Origin: an uncultured Cycloclasticus sp. | Lineage (GTDB): Bacteria; Pseudomonadota; Gammaproteobacteria; Methylococcales; Cycloclasticaceae | Length of the DNA: 64,000 nt | Direction: 5' to 3' | Assembly (NCBI GenBank): GCA_913060865.1 | Contig: CAJXTU010000002.1 | Span: forward strand, 62,001 to 126,000 | In this document: one piece after another, positions 7,398-18,051 of the stretch | How the letters are laid out: every line of letters begins with the position of its first letter | Numbering within the stretch: the first letter of the stretch is position 1 | The notes under the pieces: model-generated | Databases searched by the model: none | Seen by the model: only the letters and a program-made list of their open reading frames with translations | Told to the model about the DNA's origin: nothing | Position numbers and translations under genes: made by a program

Positions 7398-8977
7398 TTC
7401 ACTTTCACCCACATTTTGTCACTACTAGCCGTATATAACGTTTTATTTAACGATCTTGCATAAACGATATTATGACTACCTTTATCAATCTTGACGAGCT
7501 TACTGCTCAGACGTTTACCTTGCCTATTATAAGTGGCGATTTTAATCTGCGAAACAGACTTAGGGACGTAAAATCGTGCAGCCATTAATCTTGATGGTAA
7601 TGTTGTCCAAGAACGCGTATCAGGGTGGACCATTTTATCCCGTTCAGATTTCACCTTATTAACCAACGAACCAAAAACTCCTGCACTTTGCGCAGCTTGA
7701 TTCCAGGCATGCCCTTCGACAACATTACGTATAACCGTCGTCATCATACGTAATTGTGCTAATGGCCCTGCTTCTTTTTGATGGCGCAACGCTAAAGCCG
7801 TAATATCGGCTACTTCAGAGAGTCTAGCCCAACGTTTACCAGTCGATGTTTGTGCCTCAATACGATATACCTGAGAGTCTACTGCCTCATAAATAGGTAA
7901 CTCAATAATTGTTGGCGGCCCAAACCCCAAGCTAAGGTCAAATTTCAGAAGTTTTTTCTCGGGTGCAAAACCATCGCCTGCGATAACATGAACCAAACGA
8001 CGCTCCGTAGACGCGGGCTTTTTAATGTCCTTAATAGCTTGTTTAATAACATCACTTTTAGGATTAAGCTCAAGCGCCTTTTTGTAGGATATTCGAGCAT
8101 TATCTCTAAGACTTCTATCTTCATAGCTATCCAGCTCTTGTACTACGCCTGCAACATAAAAACCGAATGGATTAACAAATGCGCTGGCTACTTTAGATGC
8201 TTGCTTATTAGAGCCTTTGTATTGATTTTTTATTATTGAACCAAAACCAACATTTGCCAGCTCGGCTCCTTTTTCTTTTTGCTCTTTTTCCTCTTTAGCT
8301 ATTTCTTTTTTCGCTTCACGAATTTTCTCATCAAATGCTTCTTTTTCCATGTTTTGTAAATCAATCGCTCGCCGTGTCACGTTATACGCATTACGGTCAC
8401 CTTCTAGCAGGTAGGCTATCGACTTGTAATTAAGCATCAAGACACGTTCAAAACCAACACCTGGATACTCACCCAACTCTTCATTGCCACTGATTGTTGA
8501 GACACCCGCAGATCCTAAACCTGATAAGAAGCTTGAAACACTACCCCTCTCTTTTTTAGCCACTTGAGATCTTTCTGCACTGGAAAAACTTGCTTGGGCC
8601 AACGTCACATCTTCTGCATCCAGCGCCATCAGCCCCAGCTCTAAATTAGCCAACAAATCAAGTTTATTTGGATCCGTAATACCTTTTTGGCGTAATTTAA
8701 TCGCTTGCTCAACCTCTCCAGATGAAATCATATTTTTAATGGCTAACATATCTCTTGTATAGCCTTCGTAAGCAACCTTTCTATTGGAGCTTACCCCTGC
8801 CTTCAATGAAGCAGGCTTTGTCGCAACACTTTTTTCTGTTGTATTTTTTACCGCAGCGTCACCTACTGCACTCACCGCTTTTGAAAATGACGATAATGCA
8901 TCAAAAGCAAACAAGCTTGTAGAAAAGCAAGCCATACAGATAATAAAAATACGAATTATTAATTTATTAGAATTCAT
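7394..8977 (-). CDS. COG3014 family protein, exported, TPR-like
   Basis: 527 aa with a Sec signal peptide (cleavage probably after SLFA). A Cys just before it (CMAC) is a poor lipobox match. The middle (about 55-330) is helical and TPR-like: FERVLMLNYKSIAYLLEGDRNAYNVTRRAIDLQNMEKEAF, a highly charged KEIAKEEKEQKEKGAE coiled segment, then DNARISYKKALELNPKSDVIKQA. The C-terminal 180 residues are predicted mostly beta and contain AGDGFAPEKK and IELPIYEAV typical of COG3014 proteins. The family is uncharacterised, and I know it from clusters with YcfL, LpoB and CsgG-like genes. It overlaps ycfL by ATGA, so the two are translationally coupled. Confidence 0.85.
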   Translation of the reverse strand: MNSNKLIIRIFIICMACFSTSLFAFDALSSFSKAVSAVGDAAVKNTTEKSVATKPASLKAGVSSNRKVAYEGYTRDMLAIKNMISSGEVEQAIKLRQKGITDPNKLDLLANLELGLMALDAEDVTLAQASFSSAERSQVAKKERGSVSSFLSGLGSAGVSTISGNEELGEYPGVGFERVLMLNYKSIAYLLEGDRNAYNVTRRAIDLQNMEKEAFDEKIREAKKEIAKEEKEQKEKGAELANVGFGSIIKNQYKGSNKQASKVASAFVNPFGFYVAGVVQELDSYEDRSLRDNARISYKKALELNPKSDVIKQAIKDIKKPASTERRLVHVIAGDGFAPEKKLLKFDLSLGFGPPTIIELPIYEAVDSQVYRIEAQTSTGKRWARLSEVADITALALRHQKEAGPLAQLRMMTTVIRNVVEGHAWNQAAQSAGVFGSLVNKVKSERDKMVHPDTRSWTTLPSRLMAARFYVPKSVSQIKIATYNRQGKRLSSKLVKIDKGSHNIVYARSLNKTLYTASSDKMWVKVK

Positions 8978-9000
8978 AACGATTTGCTGGCTCTCTGAAA

Positions 9001-11496
9001 TTAGAAATTTGGCCGTCTAACGGCGGGGGCTGGCTTGCTTTCAGCTTGTTTTTCTCGACGCCCTATGGGGACTAACTCACCTTTTTGACGAGCCGATAAA
9101 TCATCACTGATTTGAGTCGCTATTTCAGTTGTTAACAGGTCCAACAAATCATTTACTGCAAGCGCATGACTATCTACTTTCTTAATCCTTTCATTAACCC
9201 TCACCTTAATAGCACTAGTTAAACGGCCAGAATGGACATCAATTAATCGAACACCAGCCTCCACCGTACCAAAGTAACGTATTTGAATCTCATTGGTATA
9301 AGGCACTTCTTTTCTTTCTGTACGAATCAGAAAATCATCAATAGCAGCATGAATAAGGTAGTCAGCACCCTTCAATTCGGTTAGCGTACTGTCAGGTGCT
9401 GAACCCGCTGCAATCGAAGTAAACGCTTTTTCATCCAAAATCTGATCAATCTCCTTACGCTCCATAATATCGAACTCTGGAAATTGTGATAATTTAATCA
9501 TCAAATCATTGGTAATACGCGCATCATTAATCCCCACTAATTGCTGGTTATTACCGCGAGGATTTATTTTAATTTTCCCTACCGCTAACGTCAGCACCTT
9601 CCCGTCATTCTTTGTCGCATCACCACCCGTACGTTGTGGAGCTATTGATGCCAACCCTTGCTGACTAAGCCGACCTTTAGAGCGCTCCTGTCGCTTTAAA
9701 ATATCACCTGTTAACAAAGCGATTCCATTTACCGCTACTTTTGAGCGAGCATCCTCTACCTCAGTTAACTCAACAGTACCTAGCTCTGCTTCTGCCACAC
9801 CTAGTTGAACACCTGTATCTGGGTCAATGATCGCTTCGCCTGGGCGAACGGCACGAAGTTTTTCACCAACAGATAAACCACCATCGGTACCTCTATTGAT
9901 GTAAGCAACACCTGACACAATAGCAGCCACCTTGATAGGGTATATGGCATTCATTAAATTAACAGTAACCTGGTCAGCAAATGTATCTGCAAGCTCAGAA
10001 ATAATCCTAGTATCAGAGCCCGTTTTCTCTACCGATTGACTCACAGAAATTTTACGTGACTCCATAATATCGCCAGTGCGTGCATCAACAATACGCATAT
10101 TGCCGTCAATATGTCCTGCCTGTGATACAAACGTACGAGAAGAACCCGGCAAACGGGCTGTTCGCTCTTCTATCGTAAAACTAGCAACACTCCCAATAGC
10201 AATATAATCAGCACCTTTTAACTGGCCCATCGCTGACACCATATCTCGGTTCTCTGCCATCGCCTGTGCTAACTGCTCATTAATCAATTGGTCGGTTTCT
10301 TGGCGGTCAATTAATTGAAAGCGTTTAGTTTGTGCTAAACGAGAAATTAAAGTGTCAGTAAAAGCGGGTATGTGTAAATTAGCATCAATACCCGTCGAAG
10401 CCGTAGAATGAGCTTTAACAAGGCCAACAGCTAAACGAGGCCGCTGAGCAGACTTACCCTCTATATTTGAACCTCTATGTAACGAAGGTGCCGTTTTTCC
10501 AGATACTAAACTGCTTTCTTTTTTCTGAGCTATAGCTAAATCATCGACTTTAAAATCACCTTCAACTACTGAGAGAACGGAGAACGTTTTCTGAACCTGG
10601 CTTACTTTAGCCAGGCCAACCTTTTTGCGTAATTTGCCAATTGAAATGCCCGAAGCATCTTTAATGTCTTTGCCCTCACGAGAAACCGTATAGAAATCAC
10701 CAACGGTGACTTGCTCATTACTACCCCGGTTCACAACCCAGGGGTCGGCGCTAATTATTTGCGCTGGAAAAATCATATCCAATACACTAACCGCCGCTTG
10801 CTGACCAAGGTGATCAAACATTGAATATTCATCCTGCGTAGGTTCTTTTCCTGTAAACGCAGTTTCAGAAATTTTAGTACGAAGACTATCAGCACCAATG
10901 ATACGCCCCGTAACTGTAGCTATAACTCGCAAACGTAAGCGTGCATCCACCTGATTTTTAATCACTACGCGATGGCTATCACTGAATGGAACCGCTGTCT
11001 TTTTTAGTGAACCCGTTTGCTTCTCAAGCACAGCATAAACAATATAATCTGCACCAACAGCTGTACCCAGATTCTTAAATTCTTTAAGGCGATCATTATG
11101 ATCTGCTGCAGAACTTGCTGCAGCTATTGTCCAACCATTAACATCCGCTAAATTATCGACCGTTTCCTCGATCACCTTATCCAGGTCTGACTCTTTTGTA
11201 TCTGCACCAAATTGTTGCTCACGGATAACATGACGCAACGCACTACGTTCTACAATATCAAAACGTTTAGTCCCCGATAGTTGCTCAATTAAGCGCGCAG
11301 CCAAACCATCTGGCAAAGTACGAATATTCCCTTGAACTGTACGGTCAGGGTGAAAGTCTCCTTGACCCATGACGGCAATTTTTACTTTATTTTTCTGTTG
11401 TTGTAACGTTTCAGGTGACGCCAGTAATAGTTGGCTAACTAACAACAACATTAATCCTGTTGTTACAAAAAAGGTGTTTTTCTTCAATCCATTCAT
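9001..11496 (-). CDS. Exported protein with three tandem CsgG-like domains
   Basis: 831 aa, signal peptide MNGLKKNTFFVTTGLMLLLVSQLLLAS and no lipobox. Three copies of a CsgG/LpoB-type module can be aligned by eye: LIEQLSGTKRFDIVERSALRHVIREQQF, LISRLAQTKRFQLIDRQETDQLINEQLA and LMIKLSQFPEFDIMERKEIDQILDEKAF, each followed by a GADYI(V/A/H) strand. Copies one and two are followed by a small beta domain (VNRGSNEQVTVGDFY and INRGTDGGLSVGEKL ... IIDPDTG), which resembles the C-terminal domain of FlgT. The third copy lacks it. AGGAAGG precedes the ATG. Single CsgG domains form pores or scaffolds at the outer membrane, but a triple version has no assigned role that I know of. Confidence 0.8.
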   Translation of the reverse strand: MNGLKKNTFFVTTGLMLLLVSQLLLASPETLQQQKNKVKIAVMGQGDFHPDRTVQGNIRTLPDGLAARLIEQLSGTKRFDIVERSALRHVIREQQFGADTKESDLDKVIEETVDNLADVNGWTIAAASSAADHNDRLKEFKNLGTAVGADYIVYAVLEKQTGSLKKTAVPFSDSHRVVIKNQVDARLRLRVIATVTGRIIGADSLRTKISETAFTGKEPTQDEYSMFDHLGQQAAVSVLDMIFPAQIISADPWVVNRGSNEQVTVGDFYTVSREGKDIKDASGISIGKLRKKVGLAKVSQVQKTFSVLSVVEGDFKVDDLAIAQKKESSLVSGKTAPSLHRGSNIEGKSAQRPRLAVGLVKAHSTASTGIDANLHIPAFTDTLISRLAQTKRFQLIDRQETDQLINEQLAQAMAENRDMVSAMGQLKGADYIAIGSVASFTIEERTARLPGSSRTFVSQAGHIDGNMRIVDARTGDIMESRKISVSQSVEKTGSDTRIISELADTFADQVTVNLMNAIYPIKVAAIVSGVAYINRGTDGGLSVGEKLRAVRPGEAIIDPDTGVQLGVAEAELGTVELTEVEDARSKVAVNGIALLTGDILKRQERSKGRLSQQGLASIAPQRTGGDATKNDGKVLTLAVGKIKINPRGNNQQLVGINDARITNDLMIKLSQFPEFDIMERKEIDQILDEKAFTSIAAGSAPDSTLTELKGADYLIHAAIDDFLIRTERKEVPYTNEIQIRYFGTVEAGVRLIDVHSGRLTSAIKVRVNERIKKVDSHALAVNDLLDLLTTEIATQISDDLSARQKGELVPIGRREKQAESKPAPAVRRPNF

Positions 11497-11514
11497 AACT
11501 ACTGCCTTCCTAGT

Positions 11515-12420
11515 CTATTGTGGTTTACGGACAATATCGCCTACTCCAATCGGGGCGTTTTCTGGGTCTTCCTCAGAAACGATTGCTCCATAGCTTGCTT
11601 TGGGATTAATTCTAACAATTTCAATTGTTCCAACAAACTCCTCACCAGAACCAAGAGACTCGCCTGTATCAGGGTCAATTAATTCTTCACCTGCAAAAAA
11701 CACTTCATATTTTTGACCTTTTTTCAGACCACCATCTTTACCGCGATTAATAATGACTTGATTTTTACGTGTTCGCTTAACGACTTTCATAGGGTAAACA
11801 GCATCAACAAATTGGTCGGCCAAATTCGCCGACACCTCTTTTGCCATTTTTGTAAAGTGCGTGTTATTGGGCACCCCACTCTTGCCATTCACAATGATTG
11901 ATTTTGTTGCAAATGAGCTTTTAAGGTCGAAAGTTGATACCACCTGCCCCGACGCCGTATCGACCATCTGAGCTGTTAGGTGAATTAAACCAGAGTCTTG
12001 TCGTTTGTACTTATCATCAAAATTTGGTAGTGCTTTATGAGAACGATAAAACTTGAAGTTTTGTACCTTCGGCAAAATAAGATAGTGTGCATTAGACATT
12101 GCCCCTGTTGTCGCGGCATCGCCTTTGGCTAGATCAGATTCGGCAAACTTTTGCTCTTCCCTAATGTCAGCCATCACTTCTTTATTGCGGCTCAGTACTC
12201 GAAACTTTCTTGTATTACGGAACGAACTTTCCAACTCAGCCCAAAGCAACTCTAAATTCAGGTGTTTGCGGGAGTACTTACTGACTTTTTCACCAACTTT
12301 AGGCTCTTTAATAGCCACAGCAGGCTGATCAGCCGCCAAAACATTTTGCGTAAAAAGACAAGCCAATAAGGCAACAAAAACAAGCGGTAAAAAAAAGACT
12401 TTTTTTATCAACGTAACCAT
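11515..12420 (-). CDS. Exported CsgG-like protein with FlgT-C-like domain
   Basis: About 301 aa from the ATG at 12420. The ORF track runs 16 codons further upstream, and a TTG eight bases inside is also possible given GGGG spacing. The signal peptide ends near VLA-ADQPA. An internal LLAC could alternatively serve as a lipobox. The body carries one CsgG module (LLWAELESSFRNTRKFRVLSRNKEVMADIREEQKF, then NAHYLILPKV) and one INRGKDGGLKKGQKYEVFFAGEELIDPDTGESLG domain, clearly paralogous to domain 2 of the 831-aa neighbour. It is the first gene of the cluster and lies 18 bases before it, so co-transcription is likely. Confidence 0.8.
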   Translation of the reverse strand: MVTLIKKVFFLPLVFVALLACLFTQNVLAADQPAVAIKEPKVGEKVSKYSRKHLNLELLWAELESSFRNTRKFRVLSRNKEVMADIREEQKFAESDLAKGDAATTGAMSNAHYLILPKVQNFKFYRSHKALPNFDDKYKRQDSGLIHLTAQMVDTASGQVVSTFDLKSSFATKSIIVNGKSGVPNNTHFTKMAKEVSANLADQFVDAVYPMKVVKRTRKNQVIINRGKDGGLKKGQKYEVFFAGEELIDPDTGESLGSGEEFVGTIEIVRINPKASYGAIVSEEDPENAPIGVGDIVRKPQ

Positions 12421-12719
12421 CCCCAGAATGTAAGTTAGTAAGTAACAAAACAACGGACGAATAGCCAACCAATTAAAAAAAACCTTACCTCTCTATACAA
12501 AAAAATCCGTAAATTAAGGCTTCAACAAGCAACAAATTCATCCATGAGCTCATGAGAATACCAGATAAAAATATGTTGTCAACACATTGGATTAGCCATC
12601 AGCATAACACCCAAATCATGGCGCTCAACTGTTAAAGTTTCGCATGCTAAAACCATTTACTCCACAGCCAGACTTGTTCGTTTCAAGCGCAAATCTTAAC
12701 CATCCTGCTCTACATGCGC
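12421..12719. other. Leader of the CsgG-like cluster and junction DNA
   Basis: About 300 bases between the first envelope gene and the transposase relic. No credible gene is present. The small ORFs called here on both strands have no recognisable motifs. The promoter for the minus-strand cluster must lie here or just upstream, but I cannot pick one with confidence. Confidence 0.4.
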
Positions 12720-13645
12720 TTGATAATACTGATTCTTTCTTGATTGGCCACCGGTTGAACAGATATCTATTTAATTTACCCTTCAAACACAGTGCATCCA
12801 AGCCATCCGCTGCCAACATTGTTTCGCAGTTTGCTGCTGGGGATGCGGTATCGTTTGTCCGACGTTCAGCTGGCTCAGTGCCTACACAGAGACTTATTGA
12901 TTCGCAAGTTTTGTCACCTTAAACTTGGCACGACCGTTCCGGAGGCATCAACGTTAGGCTAATTTAGCAATAAACTGGTCGGGCATAACTTATGCTATCA
13001 AGTATTGCGTGAGATCAATCGTCAGTTTGAGGCCAAGAACATCATTATGACCGAAGGGCGAATCAATATTATCAACACCACACCGATAGAAACCGCTCAA
13101 TCAGGGCGAGGCATAAGCAAAGATACGCACGTAAAGTGATATTCAAAGGCTGGATGGTCTACAAAAAAGACAGTCGTGACCGAACTAAACCTAGTTCGCC
13201 TTCTCCGTTCATACTAGGGTAGATGAAGATGGTTTTATTCACCTTTGAAAAATCACCTCTGGTAATGTCCATAATAGCTAGGAACGAGACACTCTACTGC
13301 TTGGTGGCGGGGCTGCTTTATATGCGGATGCCGCCTACAGCTCAGAAGAAACGCGAGACACGTTGAAACGCTGTAATATTGACATTTAGGTTCAACGTAA
13401 AGAACTGCGAATAAAGGCCATCATGTCCGCATTGCGGTCACACGTGCAGGCGGTGAACGTCCCTTTGCAACATATAAGCGACACACTCGGTTCACATAGG
13501 GCTTGCTAAAAATATCACCGCCTACGATATCGCTGTGATGGCATTGAATACTCGTAAAAGTACGACATTTCTAGAGTTGTATGGCTTAATTGATTCGACT
13601 AACCAGGATAGATGCGTCTATAGCACATAGAAAAGCCAGAAAATG
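12720..13645 (+). pseudogene. Decayed IS5-family transposase
   Basis: Pieces of one transposase can be read across several frames with at least three in-frame stops and several shifts. In order they are: RLSDVQLAQCLHRDLLIRKF; TVPEASTLG, a stop, then FSNKLVGHNL; LREINRQFEAKNIIMTEGRINII; HTRVDEDGFIH; ALYADAAYSSEETRDTL; VQRK; and NKGHHVRIAVTRAGGERPF followed by ATYKRHTRFT, a stop, GLLKN and ITAYDIAVMALNTRKSTTFLELYGLI. These are the DDE-type (RNase H fold) blocks of an IS5-family enzyme. I could not find its terminal inverted repeats. It stands between the CsgG-like cluster and pqqB and may have taken part in separating pqqA from pqqB. Confidence 0.85.
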
Positions 13646-13894
13646 GCCAAAAGCACCTTTGCTAAAAGCTATATTGACCAGCTTTATCCGTAACCATTGA
13701 AAATAAAATCGAAACTCAACATTGATGATAAAAATCAGTAGTTATACTGGGAGCTAACCTATTTAAACAATTTCACATCTTAAAAAAATGTCGACACCAA
13801 CAACTTATTTCTTATAGAAAATTCAATTTCAACTATAATCGACGCCATCTTCAACATGCCGAAAAAGTAACCTCCAAATAAAAAGACTCTATCT

Positions 13895-14803
13895 ATGCAA
13901 ATTCGTGTTTTAGGTTCTGGCGCTGGCGGCGGTTTTCCGCAGTGGAACTGTAGCTGCCCAAATTGTAAGGCTGTACGCGCAGGAACCATTAAAGCCTCTA
14001 CGCGCAACCAATCATCCATTGCGGTGTCATCAGACGGCGAACATTGGGCGCTGTTTAATGCTTCCCCCGATGTACGCGCACAATTAGAAAACTTCCCCGA
14101 AATTCACCCAAAAAACAAAGTACGCGGCACCGGTATTGAGGCCATTGTGATGTTCGATTCACAAATCGATCACGCCACCGGTTTATTAATTTTGCGTGAA
14201 GGCGACCCACTGACCATCTATTGCACTGATATGGTGAAGCAAGACCTCACCACTGGCTTCCCTATTTTTAATATTTTGGAACACTTTTGTGGCGTTGAGG
14301 ATCACCCTATTCCATTGAATGGTGATGCGTTTACCATTCCAAATATTGATGACCTTGAGTTCACCGCGTTGCCATTAAAAAGCAAAGCGCCGCCGTATTC
14401 GCCGCACCGTAACGACCCGCACGAAGGTGATAACATTGGGATGATTATTCGCCAAATTTCAACCGGCAAAACAACCTTCTACGCCCCGGGCTTAGGTGTG
14501 ATTGAACCGCACGTTGAGCAAGCAATGATGCAAGCAGATTGCGTATTAGTTGACGGTACATTCTGGACAGACGATGAATTAGCTTCCGTTGGCAGACCCT
14601 TATTGGCTCGTAACATTGGGCATTTGCCGCAATCGGGCAAAGGTGGCATGATTGAGTTTTTAGACACGCTGGATAAACCGCGCAAAATCCTGATTCATAT
14701 CAACAATACCAACCCAATTCTAAATGAAGAATCTAAAGAACGCGATATACTGACCCAACACGGCATTGAAGTGTCGTTCGACAATATGAATATTGAACTG
14801 TAA
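13895..14803 (+). CDS. pqqB: PQQ biosynthesis protein PqqB
   Basis: Metallo-beta-lactamase-fold protein of the PQQ pathway, 302 aa, standard length. It begins [24 protein letters not shown], with the CxCxxC cluster that binds structural zinc, and keeps the [19 protein letters not shown] segment. It is thought to act as an oxygenase hydroxylating the crosslinked Glu-Tyr, or in export; the biochemical role is less firm than for the other Pqq proteins. It is the first gene of a tight pqqBCDE operon, with pqqC starting 3 bases after its stop. No strong ribosome site is visible before the ATG. Confidence 0.97.
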   Translation: MQIRVLGSGAGGGFPQWNCSCPNCKAVRAGTIKASTRNQSSIAVSSDGEHWALFNASPDVRAQLENFPEIHPKNKVRGTGIEAIVMFDSQIDHATGLLILREGDPLTIYCTDMVKQDLTTGFPIFNILEHFCGVEDHPIPLNGDAFTIPNIDDLEFTALPLKSKAPPYSPHRNDPHEGDNIGMIIRQISTGKTTFYAPGLGVIEPHVEQAMMQADCVLVDGTFWTDDELASVGRPLLARNIGHLPQSGKGGMIEFLDTLDKPRKILIHINNTNPILNEESKERDILTQHGIEVSFDNMNIEL

Positions 14804-14805
14804 TC

Positions 14806-15528
14806 ATGACAGAACAAACACCTTGGTCAGCAACAGAATTTGAAATGAAAATTCGCGATATGGAGCGTTTTTACCATATCAATCATCCGTACCATGTGAT
14901 GATGCACGAAGGCACACTCAACAAAGAACAAATACGTGGCTGGGTCGCAAACCGTTTTTATTACCAAGTGAACATCCCACTAAAAGACGCGGCGATTATG
15001 GCGAATTGCCCCGATAGAGACACTCGTGCTCAGTGGGTTCAACGCATTATCGATCACGATGGCGCACCCGGAGAAATCGGCGGTATTGAAGTGTGGTTAC
15101 AACTGGGCGAAGCCGTTGGTTTAACACGCGAAGAAGTATTATCTGAAGAACACGTACTACCCGGTGTTCGCTTTGCTGTGGATGCCTACGTTAACTTTGC
15201 GCGCCGAGCCGATTGGCACGAAGCAGCCAGCTCATCATTAACTGAATTGTTTGCGCCAAAAATTCATCAGCAACGGTTGGATAACTGGCCCGAACACTAC
15301 CCTTGGATTGATTTAAAAGGTCTAACTTATTTTCAGAAACGACTCAGCGAAGCGCGGCGTGATGTTGAGCACGGCCTTCGCATTACGCTTGACTGGTATA
15401 AAACCCGTGAACAACAAGAAAAAATGCTGGGCATTTTAAAGTTTAAACTCGACATCCTTTGGACAATGGCTGACGCGATGCACATGGCCTATATTCATAA
15501 GATGCCACCGTACCACACGGTAAAATAA
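14806..15528 (+). CDS. pqqC: Pyrroloquinoline-quinone synthase PqqC
   Basis: Cofactorless oxidase catalysing the last step, ring closure and eight-electron oxidation of AHQQ to PQQ. 240 aa, all-helical TENA/THI-4 fold. Recognisable blocks: [15 protein letters not shown] near the start, [43 protein letters not shown] in the centre, and [27 protein letters not shown] toward the C-terminal half, all matching PqqC closely. The last base of its stop codon is the first base of the pqqD start (TAATG), so translation is coupled. Confidence 0.98.
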   Translation: MTEQTPWSATEFEMKIRDMERFYHINHPYHVMMHEGTLNKEQIRGWVANRFYYQVNIPLKDAAIMANCPDRDTRAQWVQRIIDHDGAPGEIGGIEVWLQLGEAVGLTREEVLSEEHVLPGVRFAVDAYVNFARRADWHEAASSSLTELFAPKIHQQRLDNWPEHYPWIDLKGLTYFQKRLSEARRDVEHGLRITLDWYKTREQQEKMLGILKFKLDILWTMADAMHMAYIHKMPPYHTVK

Positions 15529-15803
15529 TGAGCTTACTAACCGACCATGCTTTACAAATAGCGCCAGGCTATCGCTTGCAATGGGAAGAAGCACAAAACA
15601 TGTTTGTGTTACTTTACCCAGAAGGCTTAATTGAACTAAACCAAAGTTCAGCAGAAATTTTGCAGGTTTGTGATGGCACAAAAAAACTAGCTGATATCGT
15701 TCACGTATTAGAAACAAAATTTGAAACGACGGGCTTAGAAAGCGACATTGTTAACTTCTTAACTATTGCATTAGATAATGGCTGGCTTACTCAACGCGCC
15801 TAG
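15528..15803 (+). CDS. pqqD: PqqA-binding chaperone PqqD
   Basis: 91-aa RiPP recognition element that holds the PqqA leader and presents it to PqqE. It contains the family pattern [40 protein letters not shown] followed by a helix [12 protein letters not shown]. Length and residues are normal. It overlaps pqqC by one base and pqqE by 26 bases, matching its need to be made in step with PqqE. Confidence 0.96.
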   Translation: MSLLTDHALQIAPGYRLQWEEAQNMFVLLYPEGLIELNQSSAEILQVCDGTKKLADIVHVLETKFETTGLESDIVNFLTIALDNGWLTQRA

Positions 15804-16902
15804 CCCGCCGCGCTGGCTTTTAGCGGAGCTAACCTACGCCTGCCCATTGCAGTGCCCATACTGTTCTAACCCATTAGATTACGCCAACTTATCTAATGAA
15901 CTTTCAACTAACGACTGGAAACGCGTGCTCAAGCAATCACGTGACATGGGCGCGGTACAACTCGGCTTTTCCGGTGGTGAACCGCTGGTTAGAAAAGACC
16001 TTGTAGAACTCGTCGAGTACTCACACGAACTGGGTTATTACATTAACCTCATCACATCCGGTTACAACATGGACGAGGCGAAAATTATAGAACTGAAAGA
16101 AGCAGGCTTAGATCATATTCAAGTTAGCATTCAAGCCAGTTCGCAAGAATTAAACGATTTTATTGCCGGCACAAAAAGCTTCGAACACAAAAAGTCGGTG
16201 GCCAAACTGATCAAAAAGCATGGCTACCCAATGGTGTTATGCGTGGTTTTACATCGTCAAAATATTCATCAAATGAAGGATATTTTAGACATGGCCATTG
16301 AGCTAGGCGCCGACTTTGTAGAACTTGCAAACACACAATATTATGGTTGGGCACATCACAATCGCGACCAGCTCATGCCAACGCAAGAGCAGTTACAAGC
16401 CGCTGAAGCGATTGCTAATGAGTATCGAGACACTCAAAAAGGCAAAATGAAAATTTATTACGTTGTGCCTGATTACTACGAAGGCCGACCAAAAGCCTGC
16501 ATGAACGGCTGGGGAACAACATTCCTGACTATCGCACCCGATGGTGTCGCGCTACCGTGCCACTCAGCACGCCAATTACCTAACTTCGACTGCCCGAATG
16601 TTAACGATTCATCCATAAGCGACATTTGGAATAAATCCAAGGCGTTCAATTATTTCCGTGGCGATGATTGGATGAAAGAGCCGTGTAGAAGCTGCCCTGA
16701 AAAAGACAAAGACTTTGGCGGCTGTCATTGCCAAGCTTTTTTATTAACCGGCGATGCAACGAATACTGATCCGGTTTGTGATTTATCGCCGTTGCATCAC
16801 ACCGTAACCGATGCGATAGACAAAGCCGCGCAAACAAACCAAACGGTTCAACAACCGCTGTTATTTAGAAACAGCAAAAACTCTAAATTGTTTAACCACT
16901 AA
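15778..16902 (+). CDS. pqqE: Radical SAM enzyme PqqE
   Basis: Forms the carbon-carbon bond between the Glu and Tyr of PqqA. 374 aa. The radical-SAM cluster motif is CPLQCPYC (Cys22, Cys26, Cys29), followed by the [16 protein letters not shown]-binding segment. The SPASM domain with auxiliary iron-sulfur ligands is complete: LPCHSAR, then [19 protein letters not shown] and a late Cys in DPVCDLSP. The start ATG lies inside pqqD. A 25-base gap with AAAGGA separates it from frmA, which may be read through from the pqq operon. Confidence 0.98.
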   Translation: MAGLLNAPSPPRWLLAELTYACPLQCPYCSNPLDYANLSNELSTNDWKRVLKQSRDMGAVQLGFSGGEPLVRKDLVELVEYSHELGYYINLITSGYNMDEAKIIELKEAGLDHIQVSIQASSQELNDFIAGTKSFEHKKSVAKLIKKHGYPMVLCVVLHRQNIHQMKDILDMAIELGADFVELANTQYYGWAHHNRDQLMPTQEQLQAAEAIANEYRDTQKGKMKIYYVVPDYYEGRPKACMNGWGTTFLTIAPDGVALPCHSARQLPNFDCPNVNDSSISDIWNKSKAFNYFRGDDWMKEPCRSCPEKDKDFGGCHCQAFLLTGDATNTDPVCDLSPLHHTVTDAIDKAAQTNQTVQQPLLFRNSKNSKLFNH

Positions 16903-16906
16903 CTAA

Positions 16907-18037
<1,131 letters not shown>

Positions 18038-18051
18038 ATAATAACCTTCCC

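Noticed and set aside
12625-12922. Overlapping 64- and 92-aa ORFs as independent genes
   Set aside because: They read wrong frames around the decayed transposase; in the correct frame the IS5-type motifs appear.
13780-14019. 79-aa minus-strand ORF at the pqqB start
   Set aside because: Antisense to pqqB and its leader, with no recognisable features.
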